From DASRCB01 sp035653295 (GTDB lineage Bacteria > Acidobacteriota > Terriglobia > Bryobacterales > Bryobacteraceae), in the NCBI GenBank assembly GCA_035653295.1, contig DASRCB010000315.1:1-64000 (forward strand): 64,000 nucleotides of DNA. Reading direction: 5' to 3'. Position numbers and translations under genes: made by a program. The notes beneath the pieces were generated by a model that made no database searches, was not told the origin of the DNA, and worked only from the letters and a program-made list of their open reading frames with translations. Position 1 is the first letter of the stretch. Each line of letters begins with the position of its first letter. Below, piece by piece: positions 25,681-34,627 of the stretch.

Positions 25681-26388
25681 ATGCCCCGATACAATCGCAT
25701 TCTGCTGAAGATCAGCGGCGAGGCCATGGCCGGCCAGGGCTCGTTCGGCATCGATGCCGGGCGGGTCCAGGCACTCGCCGAAGAAGTGGCCGATGTCGCG
25801 CGGACAGGCGTGCAGATGGGGCTTGTGGTCGGCGGCGGCAACTTCTTTCGGGGCGTGGCTGCGGCGGCTCGCAATATGGACCGCGTCACGGCGGATCACA
25901 TGGGCATGCTGGCGACGGTGATCAACGCGCTCGCCCTGCAGGACGCGCTGGAAAAGGCCGGCGTGCCGACCCGAGTGATGACCGCCATTCAGATGCACCA
26001 GGTGGCCGAGCCCTATATCCGCCGCCGCGCGATTCGCCATCTGGAAAAGGGGCGGATCGTCGTGTTCGCCGCCGGCACGTCGAACCCGTATTTCTCAACC
26101 GACACCGCCGCGACCCTCCGGGCGCTGGAGATCCACGCCGAGATCATCGCCAAGGCCACCCGCGTGGACGGGGTGTATGACAAGGATCCTCTGCGGTACC
26201 CCGACGCGGTGCGGTACACCGAAATCAGCTATCTCGATGTGCTGGCCAAAGCGCTGGGCGTGATGGATGCATCGGCGGTGGCCATGTGCCGCGACAATCA
26301 CCTTCCCATCACCGTTTTCAACCTGAATCAATTCGGCAACATCAAGCGTATGGCCCAGGGCGAGCCCGTGGGCACGATCATTCGGTAA
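25681..26388 (+). CDS. pyrH: UMP kinase
   Basis: Phosphorylates UMP to UDP in pyrimidine nucleotide synthesis. The product is 235 residues, an amino acid kinase fold. It begins MPRYNRILLKISGEAMAG, with the ATP-binding lysine in LLKISGEA, continues with GLVVGGGNFFRG, DHMGMLATVINALALQDAL, and VFAAGTSNPYFSTDTAATL, and ends near NIKRMAQGEPVGTIIR. It is 27 bp downstream of tsf. The usual next gene, frr, is absent; an unrelated secreted protein with its own promoter follows. Confidence 0.98.
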   Translation: MPRYNRILLKISGEAMAGQGSFGIDAGRVQALAEEVADVARTGVQMGLVVGGGNFFRGVAAAARNMDRVTADHMGMLATVINALALQDALEKAGVPTRVMTAIQMHQVAEPYIRRRAIRHLEKGRIVVFAAGTSNPYFSTDTAATLRALEIHAEIIAKATRVDGVYDKDPLRYPDAVRYTEISYLDVLAKALGVMDASAVAMCRDNHLPITVFNLNQFGNIKRMAQGEPVGTIIR

Positions 26389-26413
26389 GGCCGGCTACAA
26401 TCCCAATTTTCAC

Positions 26414-26471
26414 GTGACTTCGCGCCGTCTCGTGCCATAAAATCTGTTGTCCCCCTCAGGACAACGGAGGA
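26414..26471 (+). promoter_or_regulatory. Promoter and 5' stem-loop of the HbpS-like gene
   Basis: GTGACT at 26414-26419 and TAAAAT at 26438-26443 (18-bp spacer) form a plausible promoter. GTTGTCC at 26446-26452 pairs with GGACAAC at 26459-26465 over a 6-nt loop. The GGAGG ribosome binding site at 26466-26470 starts right after this stem, so the 5' leader is nearly all hairpin, which could stabilise the mRNA or gate ribosome access. Confidence 0.45.
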
Positions 26472-26476
26472 AATCT

Positions 26477-27265
26477 ATGAAGAGCAGCAGATGCTGCATT
26501 CCTGCGGCAGCGTGCGCCCTGGCAATGGTCAGCGCCGGCGCGCTGCGGGCAGACAATGACGCTGACTGTAGCGGCCTGCCGTCGCACGACGCGCTTCAGG
26601 CGGCGCTGAAATCGGCGCAATCCCAGTCCAACGGCGGCTTCGGCCTGAACATGTGGGCCACCGTGGTCAACCGCGATGGGGTTGTTTGCGCGGTGGCGTT
26701 CACCGGTAATTCACGGGGCGACCAGTGGCCCGGCAGCCGCGTCATCTCGGCCCAGAAGGCGAACACGGCCAACGCGTTCAGCCTGCCTGGGCTGGCGCTG
26801 TCGACGGCGAATCTCTACAGCGCGGTGCAGCCCGGCGGCAGTCTGTACGGGTTGCAGCACAGCAACCCCGTGGATACCTCGGTCGCCTACAAAGGCCCGG
26901 CGTCGCAGTTCGGGCAGAATAACGATCCCATGGTGGGCAACCGCATCGGCGGCGTGAATGTGTTCGGCGGGGGGCTGGCGCTGTACAACTCGCGCCATCA
27001 GTTGCTGGGCGGACTCGGGGTCAGCGGCGATTCATCCTGCGCCGATCACAACATCGCCTGGGAAACGCGCAGCACACTGAAGCTCGATTACGTTCCTTCG
27101 GCGACCTCGGTGAGCGGCGACAGCACGCGTCCGGACAATATCGTGTATGACATCACGCCGGCGCCGAACGAAATGGAAGGAATCAGCGGCAGCGGATGGG
27201 GTCATCCGGTTTGCAGTGCCGCGGCGAAAGCGGTCGCGGCAGGTCTGCCGTTAACCCGGCACTAG
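26477..27265 (+). CDS. Secreted GlcG/HbpS-like heme-binding family protein
   Basis: 262 residues from the ATG at 26477, placed by the GGAGG site 7 bases upstream. The N-terminus (MKSSRCCIPAAACALAMVSA) is a signal peptide. The mature part shows the GlcG/HbpS pattern: NGGFGLNMWATVVNRDGVVC, SRVISAQKANTANAFSLPGL, and RIGGVNVFGGGLALYNSRHQ followed by LLGGLGVSGDSSCADHNIAW. Some family members bind heme or degrade small molecules, but the ligand here is unknown. There is a longer insertion than usual between the two halves (about residues 95-140). It has its own promoter and is convergent with the histidine kinase gene. Confidence 0.85.
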   Translation: MKSSRCCIPAAACALAMVSAGALRADNDADCSGLPSHDALQAALKSAQSQSNGGFGLNMWATVVNRDGVVCAVAFTGNSRGDQWPGSRVISAQKANTANAFSLPGLALSTANLYSAVQPGGSLYGLQHSNPVDTSVAYKGPASQFGQNNDPMVGNRIGGVNVFGGGLALYNSRHQLLGGLGVSGDSSCADHNIAWETRSTLKLDYVPSATSVSGDSTRPDNIVYDITPAPNEMEGISGSGWGHPVCSAAAKAVAAGLPLTRH

Positions 27266-27306
27266 TTTAGGGGGCGCGGGCCGACTCCCGGCGGACGGCG
27301 CCAGTG

Positions 27307-28791
27307 TCAGGCGACGACGGTGGGAGTCGCCGCTTCCACTTTCTCGGCCGGAACGTGGAAGCGGAATGTGCTTCCGGCTCCCGGCTCGCTCTCCACCGAC
27401 AGGCTGCCGCCCATCATGTGGACCAGTTGACGGGAAATGGCCAGCCCCAGCCCCGTACCGCCATACCGTCGTGCGCGGCCGCCGTGCCGGAAGGCCTCGA
27501 ACGCGGCTTCCTGTTGCTCCGCTGTCATTCCCACGCCGGTATCGGCGACGGTGAAAGCCAGCGAGCAGTGCCGTGTCGCGTTGGTGGTAACCTCCACTCG
27601 GACCCAAACCCTCCCGCGCTCGGTGAACTTGATGGCGTTTCCGACAAGGTTCACCACGACCTGCCGCAACCGGACCGGATCGATCAGCACGCATCGCGGC
27701 ACGTCCTCCGCGATGTCGCAGGTCAGCTGCAGACCTTTATCGCTGGCCCATGGCGCCAGGGCGCTGACGATGTCCGTTACCGCGCGGCCGACATCCACGG
27801 CCTCCGGACTGAGCGGCAGTTGCCCGGCCTCGATGCGCGAGAAATCCAGCACGTCATCCAGCACGTTCAGCAGCGACCAGGCCGAACCCTTCAGCGTTTG
27901 AAGGTAATCCCGTTGTTCGGTGTTCAGATGAGTGTCGAGCACCGCCTCGGCCATGCCGATAATCCCGTTCATCGGCGTGCGCAGGTCGTGGCTCATGTTG
28001 GAGAGGAACTCGCTCTTGCGCCGCGACGCCTGCTCCGCACGGCTCTTGGCCGATTCGAGCGCGACAATGGAGCGGACATGCAGCGCGGCCGCCTCTTCGG
28101 CATGCCGCCGCTGTTCATCGAGGCGGTCGGCATACGCGCGGAGCGCGCCATAAGCTGCCAGCGCGAATGACATGGACATCAGCATGAGCGTCTGACCGCC
28201 CGCGGGTTTGATGGTTTCCACCGCCGTCACGAGCGCGGCGCCGGCCACGAAATACGGCAGCGACCATACGCCGGCATGCCACCACTGCAGCGCTGCTTCA
28301 CGCCAGCTCATGGCATCGATCAGCGACTGGCAGATGCTTCGGGCGATGCCGTACAGCACTGCCGCCACGGTCACCCGGATACAGAGCAGCGCGATAGGGC
28401 TGGTATCGAACGTCAGGATCCAGGCCGCCCCCGCGGAGCATACGGATATGCTTGCCGCGGATATGTTCAGGAGGATATCCAGCAATCCGGATCGGCGATT
28501 CTCGCACCAGCGCGCCTGCAGCATTGCCACCACGATGGCCACAACGAGGACTTCCGGCAGTCTCATCTCGGCCATGGCCAGCAGCATGAAGATGTCACTG
28601 GCGAAGATCTCACCGCGAATACCGGGAAGCGCGATAATCAGCGGAAAGCTGACCAGCAACATAGCAGCCAGGGCGAAGAAGAACAAGGGCTGCTCGACGC
28701 GAAAGGACGAGAACGCGTACAACACCGCAGCCGCGCCGGACGCCATCAGGGCCGGGCGGGAAAGGCGGAACAGGAGCGAGCGGTCCTTCAT
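27307..28791 (-). CDS. Membrane-bound sensor histidine kinase
   Basis: About 494 residues. The N-terminal half (residues 1-215) has seven or so hydrophobic segments with no large periplasmic domain, so the signal is probably sensed in the membrane or cytosol. A coiled-coil linker (DRLDEQRRHAEEAAALHVRS) leads to the HisKA domain with the phospho-acceptor histidine in EFLSNMSHDLRTPMNGIIGM. The ATPase domain shows LVGNAIKFTERG (N box), VADTGVGMTAEQQEAAFEAF (G1/F) and YGGTGLGLAISRQLVHMMGG (G2). No receiver domain or adjacent response regulator is present, so it is an orphan kinase. The start at 28791 is an ATG; a GTG two codons earlier (28797) is possible. Confidence 0.9.
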   Translation of the reverse strand: MKDRSLLFRLSRPALMASGAAAVLYAFSSFRVEQPLFFFALAAMLLVSFPLIIALPGIRGEIFASDIFMLLAMAEMRLPEVLVVAIVVAMLQARWCENRRSGLLDILLNISAASISVCSAGAAWILTFDTSPIALLCIRVTVAAVLYGIARSICQSLIDAMSWREAALQWWHAGVWSLPYFVAGAALVTAVETIKPAGGQTLMLMSMSFALAAYGALRAYADRLDEQRRHAEEAAALHVRSIVALESAKSRAEQASRRKSEFLSNMSHDLRTPMNGIIGMAEAVLDTHLNTEQRDYLQTLKGSAWSLLNVLDDVLDFSRIEAGQLPLSPEAVDVGRAVTDIVSALAPWASDKGLQLTCDIAEDVPRCVLIDPVRLRQVVVNLVGNAIKFTERGRVWVRVEVTTNATRHCSLAFTVADTGVGMTAEQQEAAFEAFRHGGRARRYGGTGLGLAISRQLVHMMGGSLSVESEPGAGSTFRFHVPAEKVEAATPTVVA

Positions 28792-28891
28792 CTGCACACG
28801 GATGCCAGAGTTCCCATCGACATCGCAGGGCAGGCGCCCGCTGAGCAGTTTCCCTGAAACACTTCTCAGGCTTTCTCCTGGGGAGGTACCC

Positions 28892-28897
28892 TAAAAT
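28892..28897 (+). promoter_or_regulatory. Candidate -10 box of the FAD monooxygenase gene
   Basis: TAAAAT at 28892-28897 ends 9 bp before the ATG at 28907, with no ribosome binding site between them. A leader of only about 3 nt is implied. Confidence 0.35.
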
Positions 28898-28906
28898 ACC
28901 GACGGC

Positions 28907-30154
28907 ATGGGCGCTGTGATCGAAACTCACTGCTGTATTGCGGGAGGCGGACCGGCGGGCATGATGCTCGCCTTCCTGCTGGCGCGCATGGGCGTCGAAG
29001 TCGTGGTGCTCGAGAAGCACCGGGATTTCCTGCGCGACTTTCGCGGTGACACAATCCATCCCTCGACCCTGCAACTCATGCACGAGCTCGGGCTGCTGGA
29101 CGAATTTCTGCGCTGCCCGCATCAGGAAATCAGCGAGCTTGCCGGCCAGGTCGGCGCGGAAAAAGTCACGATCGCGGATTTCACCCATCTGCCCACGTTC
29201 TGTCGTTTTCTGGTTCTGATGCCGCAGTGGGACTTTCTCGATTTCATGAAAGCGCACGCGCAGCGCTACCCCGAGTTCCGTTTGCTGATGCAGGCCGAAG
29301 TAACGGACGTGATCGAGGAAAACGGAAGCATCGCGGGCGTGCGCGCCAACACGCCTGACGGGCCGCTCGAGGTCCGCGCCATGCTGACCGTCGGCGCCGA
29401 CGGCCGGCACTCAATGGTCCGCCAACGGGCCGGCCTGAAAGTGATCGATCTCGGCGCGCCCATGGACGTGCTGTGGATGCGGCTCAGCCGCCGGCCCGGC
29501 GATCCGGGACAAACGTTTGGGCATTTCGACCAGGGGCGGATCCTGATCCTGCTGAACCGGGACGAGTACTGGCAGGTCGCCTTCGTAATTCCCAAAGGCG
29601 CCGCCGGCCGCGTGCGCGAGAAAGGCCTCGATGCGTTTCGCAGCGAGCTGGTCGCGTTAGAACCTTTTCTGCGCGACCGTGTGGACGAATTGCGCGACTG
29701 GAAGGACGTCAGCGTGCTCACTGTCACCGTGGATCGCCTTGAGAAGTGGAGCCGGCCTGGCCTGCTGTGCATTGGCGATGCGGCGCATGCGATGTCTCCC
29801 ATTGGGGGCGTTGGAATCAATCTCGCCATTCAGGACGCAGTGGCCACGGCAAATCTTCTCGGGCGAATCCTGCTGAGTCGCGCGCCATCGGATAGCAAAT
29901 TGCAGGCACTACAGAAGCGCCGCTCATTCCCCACCCGGGCCACGCAGCGTGTCCAGATCGAAATACAGAACAGGATTATCCGCAACGTGCTCGCAAATAC
30001 GGGCCCGCTCACGCCGCCCTGGCCGCTGGAACTGCTGGCCCGGTGGCCCTGGCTGCGCCGCTGGCCGGCGCGTGCCGTGGGCCTCGGCTTCCGCCCCGAA
30101 CACGTAGAAACCCCGGAAGTTGCCCCGGCGCAGCAGAGGGCCGGCTTTGGATGA
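28907..30154 (+). CDS. FAD-dependent aromatic-type monooxygenase/oxidoreductase
   Basis: 415 residues of the PHBH/UbiH fold. The N-terminal dinucleotide motif is CCIAGGGPAGMMLAFLLARM, followed by the VVVLEKH acid that binds the ribose, and RGDTIHPSTLQLMHELGLLD. The second FAD motif reads CIGDAAHAMSPIGGVGINLA, typical of flavin monooxygenases. LTVGADGRHSMVRQRAGL is the conserved DG motif. The C-terminal region (NRIIRNVLANTGPLTPPWPL) is less conserved. Substrate unknown. The gene lies opposite the kinase gene and is followed by the multiheme cytochrome gene after 48 bp. Confidence 0.88.
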   Translation: MGAVIETHCCIAGGGPAGMMLAFLLARMGVEVVVLEKHRDFLRDFRGDTIHPSTLQLMHELGLLDEFLRCPHQEISELAGQVGAEKVTIADFTHLPTFCRFLVLMPQWDFLDFMKAHAQRYPEFRLLMQAEVTDVIEENGSIAGVRANTPDGPLEVRAMLTVGADGRHSMVRQRAGLKVIDLGAPMDVLWMRLSRRPGDPGQTFGHFDQGRILILLNRDEYWQVAFVIPKGAAGRVREKGLDAFRSELVALEPFLRDRVDELRDWKDVSVLTVTVDRLEKWSRPGLLCIGDAAHAMSPIGGVGINLAIQDAVATANLLGRILLSRAPSDSKLQALQKRRSFPTRATQRVQIEIQNRIIRNVLANTGPLTPPWPLELLARWPWLRRWPARAVGLGFRPEHVETPEVAPAQQRAGFG

Positions 30155-30202
30155 GAAAGCCTCGCCCCTGCCGGGACTCAATTCATAGACTTCCGAACAA
30201 CC

Positions 30203-31873
30203 ATGAATTGCTTCAGGGTGGCCGTTGCCTGGGCCCTGTGGTGTGCGGTTATTTTTGCGCAGGCGCCGGACAACAGCGTCTGCGCCGCATGTCATGCAGA
30301 CCAGGTAGAGAAGCTCGGGGCCAGCGCGCATTCCGGCGTGGCCTGCGCCAGTTGTCATGCGAAGCACGAGGACTACCCCCACCCGGAAGGCGTAGCCAAA
30401 CCGAAATGCGAGCAGTGCCATGCGTCGGAGGTGCGGCGCTGGTCGGCCAGCAAGCACGCCGACGCAAGAGCCCATGGAAAGAACGCGCCCGACTGCGCGG
30501 TGTGCCATGGCAGCCCGCATGAGCTGAGGCTGACCGGCACGGTCGCGTTTCGCACTGCCATTCCGAAGTTATGCGGCTCCTGCCATGGGACACAGGCCGC
30601 GCAGTATTCGGAGAGCGTGCACGGCCAGGCGCTGGCCAAAGGGATTGTCGCGGCGCCGGTGTGCAGCTCCTGCCATCCAGCGCATGACGTGCTACCACCC
30701 GCGGCGGCGGCGTCCTCGGTGAACCCGGTGCACGTTCCGGAAACCTGCGGGCGCTGCCACGGCGATGTACGCCTGGCACAGCAGTTCAACATGCCGCGCG
30801 ATGCGGTGGTCAGTTTTGACGCCTCGTTTCACGGGCTGGCCCTGAAAGCAGGCCGGCAGTCGGTGGCCAACTGCGCCAGTTGCCACGGATTCCACGATAT
30901 CCTGCCGTCCTCGGATCCGCGCTCCAGCATCAATGCGAAAAACGTGCGCAACACGTGCGGTAAGTGCCACACCGGCGCCGGCGCGCGATTCGCGATCGGA
31001 CGCGTGCACTGGAGCGCGGGCCGCCGCGAGCCCGGGGCGGTTCGCTGGATTCGTGTGGCGTATGCGGTCCTCATTCCAGCGGTGATCGGCTTCATGTTCG
31101 TGAACGTCGCCGGCGATTGGATGCGCAAGGTGCTGCCACGCTTTTTCCGCCGCAAGCGCGTCGCGGCGATCGTTCCCTACACGCCGCGTCCGCGTATGCG
31201 CATGCCGCTTCCGGAGCGCGTCCAGCACTGGCTGTTGATGGGCAGCTTCACCGTGCTCGCGTGGAGCGGGTTCGCACTCGTGTATCCGGATTACTGGTGG
31301 GCGCGGCCCATCTCATACTGGGAAACCACATGGCCGCTGCGCGGGATCGTGCATCGCATTGCCGCCACGGTGTTCGTAATCCTGTGCTCCGCCCACATCA
31401 TCGGGATCGTCACCGACGCCAAAGTACGCCGCCGCTGGAAAACCGTGATTCCCCGCCACCGCGATATACCGGAGGCTGTCGGAACCTTCGCCTACAACGT
31501 CGGCCTGCGGAAGACGCCGCCAATGGTTTGGCCGCACGCCTGGATTGCCAAAGCCGAATACTGGGCGCTGGTTTGGGGCGCGCTGCTGATGTCCCTTACC
31601 GGCGCAATGCTGTGGGCCAACACATTTTTCCTGCGCTGGGCGCCACGCACGTGGCTCGACGTGGCGACCGCCATTCATTTCTACGAAGCCGTTCTGGCGA
31701 CGCTCGCCATCCTGGTGTGGCACATGTACTATGTGATGTTCGACCCCGATGTGTACCCCATGGAGCCGTCGTGGCTCACCGGCTACAGCGTGAGGCGGCA
31801 CGCCGCCGAGAACGGCTCAGGCGCTAGCCATTCGACGGGTCCCGCTGGCGAGTATTCGCCACGCCCGAAATGA
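30203..31873 (+). CDS. Nine-heme cytochrome c fused to a membrane cytochrome b
   Basis: 556 residues. After a signal peptide (MNCFRVAVAWALWCAVIFAQ), residues about 25-270 contain nine CxxCH heme-attachment sites: CAACH, CASCH, CEQCH, CAVCH, CGSCH, CSSCH, CGRCH, CASCH and CGKCH. Residues about 285-530 form five hydrophobic helices with histidines placed for b-type hemes (VQHWLLMG, IVHRIAATVFVILCSAHIIG, IHFYEAVLATLAILVWHMYY), resembling the formate dehydrogenase gamma/NapC-linked cytochrome b class. Electrons could pass between the quinone pool and extracytoplasmic acceptors through the heme chain. No catalytic subunit gene is adjacent. The last 50 bp overlap the convergent small gene at 31824-32000. 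Confidence 0.92.
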   Translation: MNCFRVAVAWALWCAVIFAQAPDNSVCAACHADQVEKLGASAHSGVACASCHAKHEDYPHPEGVAKPKCEQCHASEVRRWSASKHADARAHGKNAPDCAVCHGSPHELRLTGTVAFRTAIPKLCGSCHGTQAAQYSESVHGQALAKGIVAAPVCSSCHPAHDVLPPAAAASSVNPVHVPETCGRCHGDVRLAQQFNMPRDAVVSFDASFHGLALKAGRQSVANCASCHGFHDILPSSDPRSSINAKNVRNTCGKCHTGAGARFAIGRVHWSAGRREPGAVRWIRVAYAVLIPAVIGFMFVNVAGDWMRKVLPRFFRRKRVAAIVPYTPRPRMRMPLPERVQHWLLMGSFTVLAWSGFALVYPDYWWARPISYWETTWPLRGIVHRIAATVFVILCSAHIIGIVTDAKVRRRWKTVIPRHRDIPEAVGTFAYNVGLRKTPPMVWPHAWIAKAEYWALVWGALLMSLTGAMLWANTFFLRWAPRTWLDVATAIHFYEAVLATLAILVWHMYYVMFDPDVYPMEPSWLTGYSVRRHAAENGSGASHSTGPAGEYSPRPK

Positions 31874-32000
31874 TGCCGATCCCGATAAGCACCACGACCC
31901 CGACGCCGATCCACATGGCTGGCACGTGCAGCAGATAAGCAGCCATAGCCAGACCCACAATCAAAACCACGAAGCCAAGTACATACAGCCCGAAAGACAT
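31824..32000 (-). CDS. 58-residue two-helix membrane protein, unknown function
   Basis: A short minus-strand gene. It starts with an ATG at 32000 behind a GGAGGAGAA ribosome binding site. The sequence begins MSFGLYVLGFVVLIVGLAMA and continues with a second hydrophobic stretch (WIGVGVVVLIGIGIISGV), ending NTRQRDPSNG. Two transmembrane helices with a short loop are predicted. The strong ribosome binding site and consistent hydrophobicity make it a genuine gene rather than a shadow of the cytochrome gene it overlaps by 50 bp (31824-31873). A function related to the cytochrome is possible but unproven. Confidence 0.7.
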   Translation of the reverse strand: MSFGLYVLGFVVLIVGLAMAAYLLHVPAMWIGVGVVVLIGIGIISGVANTRQRDPSNG

Positions 32001-32071
32001 GCCGTTCTCCTCCGCCGAAGTTCGAGCAAGACTGCTGCCAACGCCGTAAGTCGCTGCAGCGCCGTGAGTAC

Positions 32072-33706
32072 ATGCACACCAGGCACGAGCTTCGTTACAA
32101 TGCGGAATTGAAAAAATTCGATGTAATCATCATCGGCGGCGGCCACAACGGGCTGGTCTGCGCGGCCTATCTCGCGCGCGGGGGTAAAAAAATCCTGGTA
32201 CTCGAACGCCGCGAGTTGCTGGGCGGCTGCGCCGTCACGGAAGAGGTCTGGCCCGGCTATCGGATCTCGACAGCGGCATACCTGACCAGCCTGTTGCAGG
32301 AGCGGATCATCCGCGAGCTCGACCTGCCTCGGTACGGCTATGTGGTGGACGCCAAGGATCCATCCTTCTTTTCGGCGTTCCCTGATGACCGCTACCTGTT
32401 CTTCTGGCAGGATGCGACGCGGACGCTGGAGGAGATCGCAAAGTTCTCGCGGCGCGACGCGGAGCGATTCACCGAATACGAAAATTATCTGGAGCGGCTG
32501 TCGGCGGCGGTGGAGAGTCTGCTGCTGACTACCCCTCCCGAGTTTCCGCCGCACGGCGTGGGCGACTTTCTCGATTACCTGAAGCTCGCGGCCAGACACC
32601 GCAAGCTCAAAGCAGCGGACATCGCCGGGCTGGTGAAGATCTTCACCATGAGCGCATCCGATTTCCTGGACGAGTGGTTCGAATCGGAGCAGTTAAAGGT
32701 CACGCTGGCCACCGACGCGGTGATCGGCGCCAATGGCGGCCCGCGTTCTGCCGGCACGGCGTACATCCTGCTGCACCACGTCATGGGCAAGGTGGCCGGC
32801 CACCGCGGGCTGTGGGGCTTTGTGCGCGGGGGCATGGGCGCGGTGTCGAACGCCATTGCCGACGCGGCGCGCGCCGCCGGAGCGCACATCCGGACGAACG
32901 CTCCCGTGGACAGCATCCGCCTCGAGGGCGGCCGGGCGCGGGGCGTGGTGCTGGCCGGGGGTGAGGAGATCGATGCCGATATCGTCGCCAGTAACGTGGA
33001 TCCGAAGACCACGTTCCTGCGCCTGATCGAGCCCGGCGCTCTGGAGCAGATCGACCGCGCGTTCACGGAACGCATTCGCCGCTATCGCAGTGAAGGAACC
33101 TCCTGCAAGATCAACCTCGCGCTGCGCGCGCTTCCTTCATTTCGCGCGCTGCCCGGCGCTCCCGGCCCTCAGCATCGCGCGACGATGCATATCTGCCCGT
33201 CGGTAGAGTACGTTGAGCGCGCCTGGGATGACGCGAAATACGGCCGGCCATCGCGCAACCCGCTGCTGGAGCTGACCGTGCCCACGATGTACGACCCGTC
33301 GCTCGCTCCGCCGGACCGGCATGTCATGGGCATTTTCCTTCAGTACGCGCCGTATACGCTCAAAGACGGTACCTGGGACGAGCTGCGCGAGCCGTTCGCC
33401 ATGCGCGTGTTCGAGCTGATCGAGGAGTACGCTCCCGGCTTTCGCGAGCTGATCGAGCATTACCAGATCCTCACTCCGCCCGATCTGGAGCGGCGCTTCG
33501 GCATACACGGCGGCAACATCTTCCACGGCGAGATGAGTCTCGACCAGATGTTCGTGATGCGGCCTGTCCCCGGAGCGGCGCGTTATAAGACGCCGGTGCG
33601 CGGTTTGTATCTGTGTGGGTCCGGGGCGCATCCGGGCGGCGGTGTGATGGGGGCCCCGGGTTACAACGCCGCACGCGAGATTCTGAGAAGCGGCGCGTCG
33701 TGGTGA
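32072..33706 (+). CDS. PYROXD2/CrtI-like FAD-dependent oxidoreductase
   Basis: 544 residues from the ATG at 32072; a TTG at 32108 is an alternative because TACAAT at 32096-32101 lies just upstream of it and the FAD-binding motif begins immediately after (FDVIIIGGGHNGLVCAAYLA). The glycine-rich motif is followed by VLERRELLGGCAVTEEV, a hallmark of phytoene desaturase-like enzymes, and the C-terminal GLYLCGSGAHPGGGVMGAPG completes the FAD fold. Homologues include mammalian PYROXD2, of unknown substrate. No carotenoid genes are nearby, so a desaturase role in carotenoid synthesis is not supported here. Confidence 0.87.
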   Translation: MHTRHELRYNAELKKFDVIIIGGGHNGLVCAAYLARGGKKILVLERRELLGGCAVTEEVWPGYRISTAAYLTSLLQERIIRELDLPRYGYVVDAKDPSFFSAFPDDRYLFFWQDATRTLEEIAKFSRRDAERFTEYENYLERLSAAVESLLLTTPPEFPPHGVGDFLDYLKLAARHRKLKAADIAGLVKIFTMSASDFLDEWFESEQLKVTLATDAVIGANGGPRSAGTAYILLHHVMGKVAGHRGLWGFVRGGMGAVSNAIADAARAAGAHIRTNAPVDSIRLEGGRARGVVLAGGEEIDADIVASNVDPKTTFLRLIEPGALEQIDRAFTERIRRYRSEGTSCKINLALRALPSFRALPGAPGPQHRATMHICPSVEYVERAWDDAKYGRPSRNPLLELTVPTMYDPSLAPPDRHVMGIFLQYAPYTLKDGTWDELREPFAMRVFELIEEYAPGFRELIEHYQILTPPDLERRFGIHGGNIFHGEMSLDQMFVMRPVPGAARYKTPVRGLYLCGSGAHPGGGVMGAPGYNAAREILRSGASW

Positions 33707-33766
33707 AAACGAGGCCCTGAAGTTCTCACCGGCGCGAACCGATATAGGGGTTACGTAGAAACCCTT

Positions 33767-34624
33767 ATGGTGACCCTGTGCACGGCGACGGTGCTGAAGC
33801 GGCTGGATAAACTGCCGACGCTCTCACCCATGGTGATGCGCCTCGCGCAGGAACTCGCACACCGCGATACCGACGGCAAACATCTTGCGACCCTGATCGA
33901 AAAAGACGCCGTGCTGTGTGCGCAGGTGCTCAAAGCAGCCAATTCAGCCATGTACTCGCGCCGCGGGAAGATAAGCTCCGTGCCGCAGGCGGTGGCTTTT
34001 CTGGGATTGAGCAAGCTGCGGCGGCTGGCTCTGGGGTTTTCGCTCTCGAACTTCTTCGGCCGCATGCGCGCCGCGAGCTCATGGTCGGCCACACGCTTCA
34101 ATCTGCACGCTCTGGCGGTGGCCACTCTGGCCGATATGGTGGCGGCGCGCACGCGCGTCCCGGGAGCGGAGAACGCCTTCATCTGCGCTCTCCTTCATGA
34201 CATCGGTAAGCTGGCGATCGCCGTGACTTCACCCGAAGAGTATGACGTGATCGCGGCGTACTGCTCGTCGCATGCCACCGGGCCGCTGGAATTTGAGCGA
34301 CAGATTCTGGGCATCGACCATGCCGAGCTGTCGGGGATCATCGTGGCGCGATGGGATCTGCCGGCCGAGTTGCAGCAGGGAGTCGCGTATCATCATGAGC
34401 CGCACAAGCGGCCGCGCGCGGCCGGCCGGGAGCACGAGCTTCACCTGTGCGACCTCATCTTCACGGCGAACTCGGCGGCGCGCGCGCTGGGGATGGTGGT
34501 GGAAGCAATTCCGCAGGTCAGCAACGGCGCGCCCGAATTGTCGCTGCCGGGGCACGATTTGCCGAGCAAGGAAATTCTCGGGGAATTCCAGGACGAGTGG
34601 CTGCGCACCTGCGCGGCGCTGTAA
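33767..34624 (+). CDS. HDOD-domain protein
   Basis: 285 residues, an HDOD domain through most of its length. The conserved early part is LDKLPTLSPMVMRLAQELAH, then VLCAQVLKAANSAMYSRRGK and VPQAVAFLGLSKLRRLALGF. A partial HD motif is retained in ICALLHDIGKLAIAV, but the full set of phosphohydrolase metal ligands is not obvious. HDOD proteins usually act in signalling, often beside cyclic-di-GMP or chemotaxis genes; none is adjacent here. It is convergent with the ankyrin gene, with 3 bp between the stop codons. Confidence 0.88.
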   Translation: MVTLCTATVLKRLDKLPTLSPMVMRLAQELAHRDTDGKHLATLIEKDAVLCAQVLKAANSAMYSRRGKISSVPQAVAFLGLSKLRRLALGFSLSNFFGRMRAASSWSATRFNLHALAVATLADMVAARTRVPGAENAFICALLHDIGKLAIAVTSPEEYDVIAAYCSSHATGPLEFERQILGIDHAELSGIIVARWDLPAELQQGVAYHHEPHKRPRAAGREHELHLCDLIFTANSAARALGMVVEAIPQVSNGAPELSLPGHDLPSKEILGEFQDEWLRTCAAL

Positions 34625-34627
34625 GTC

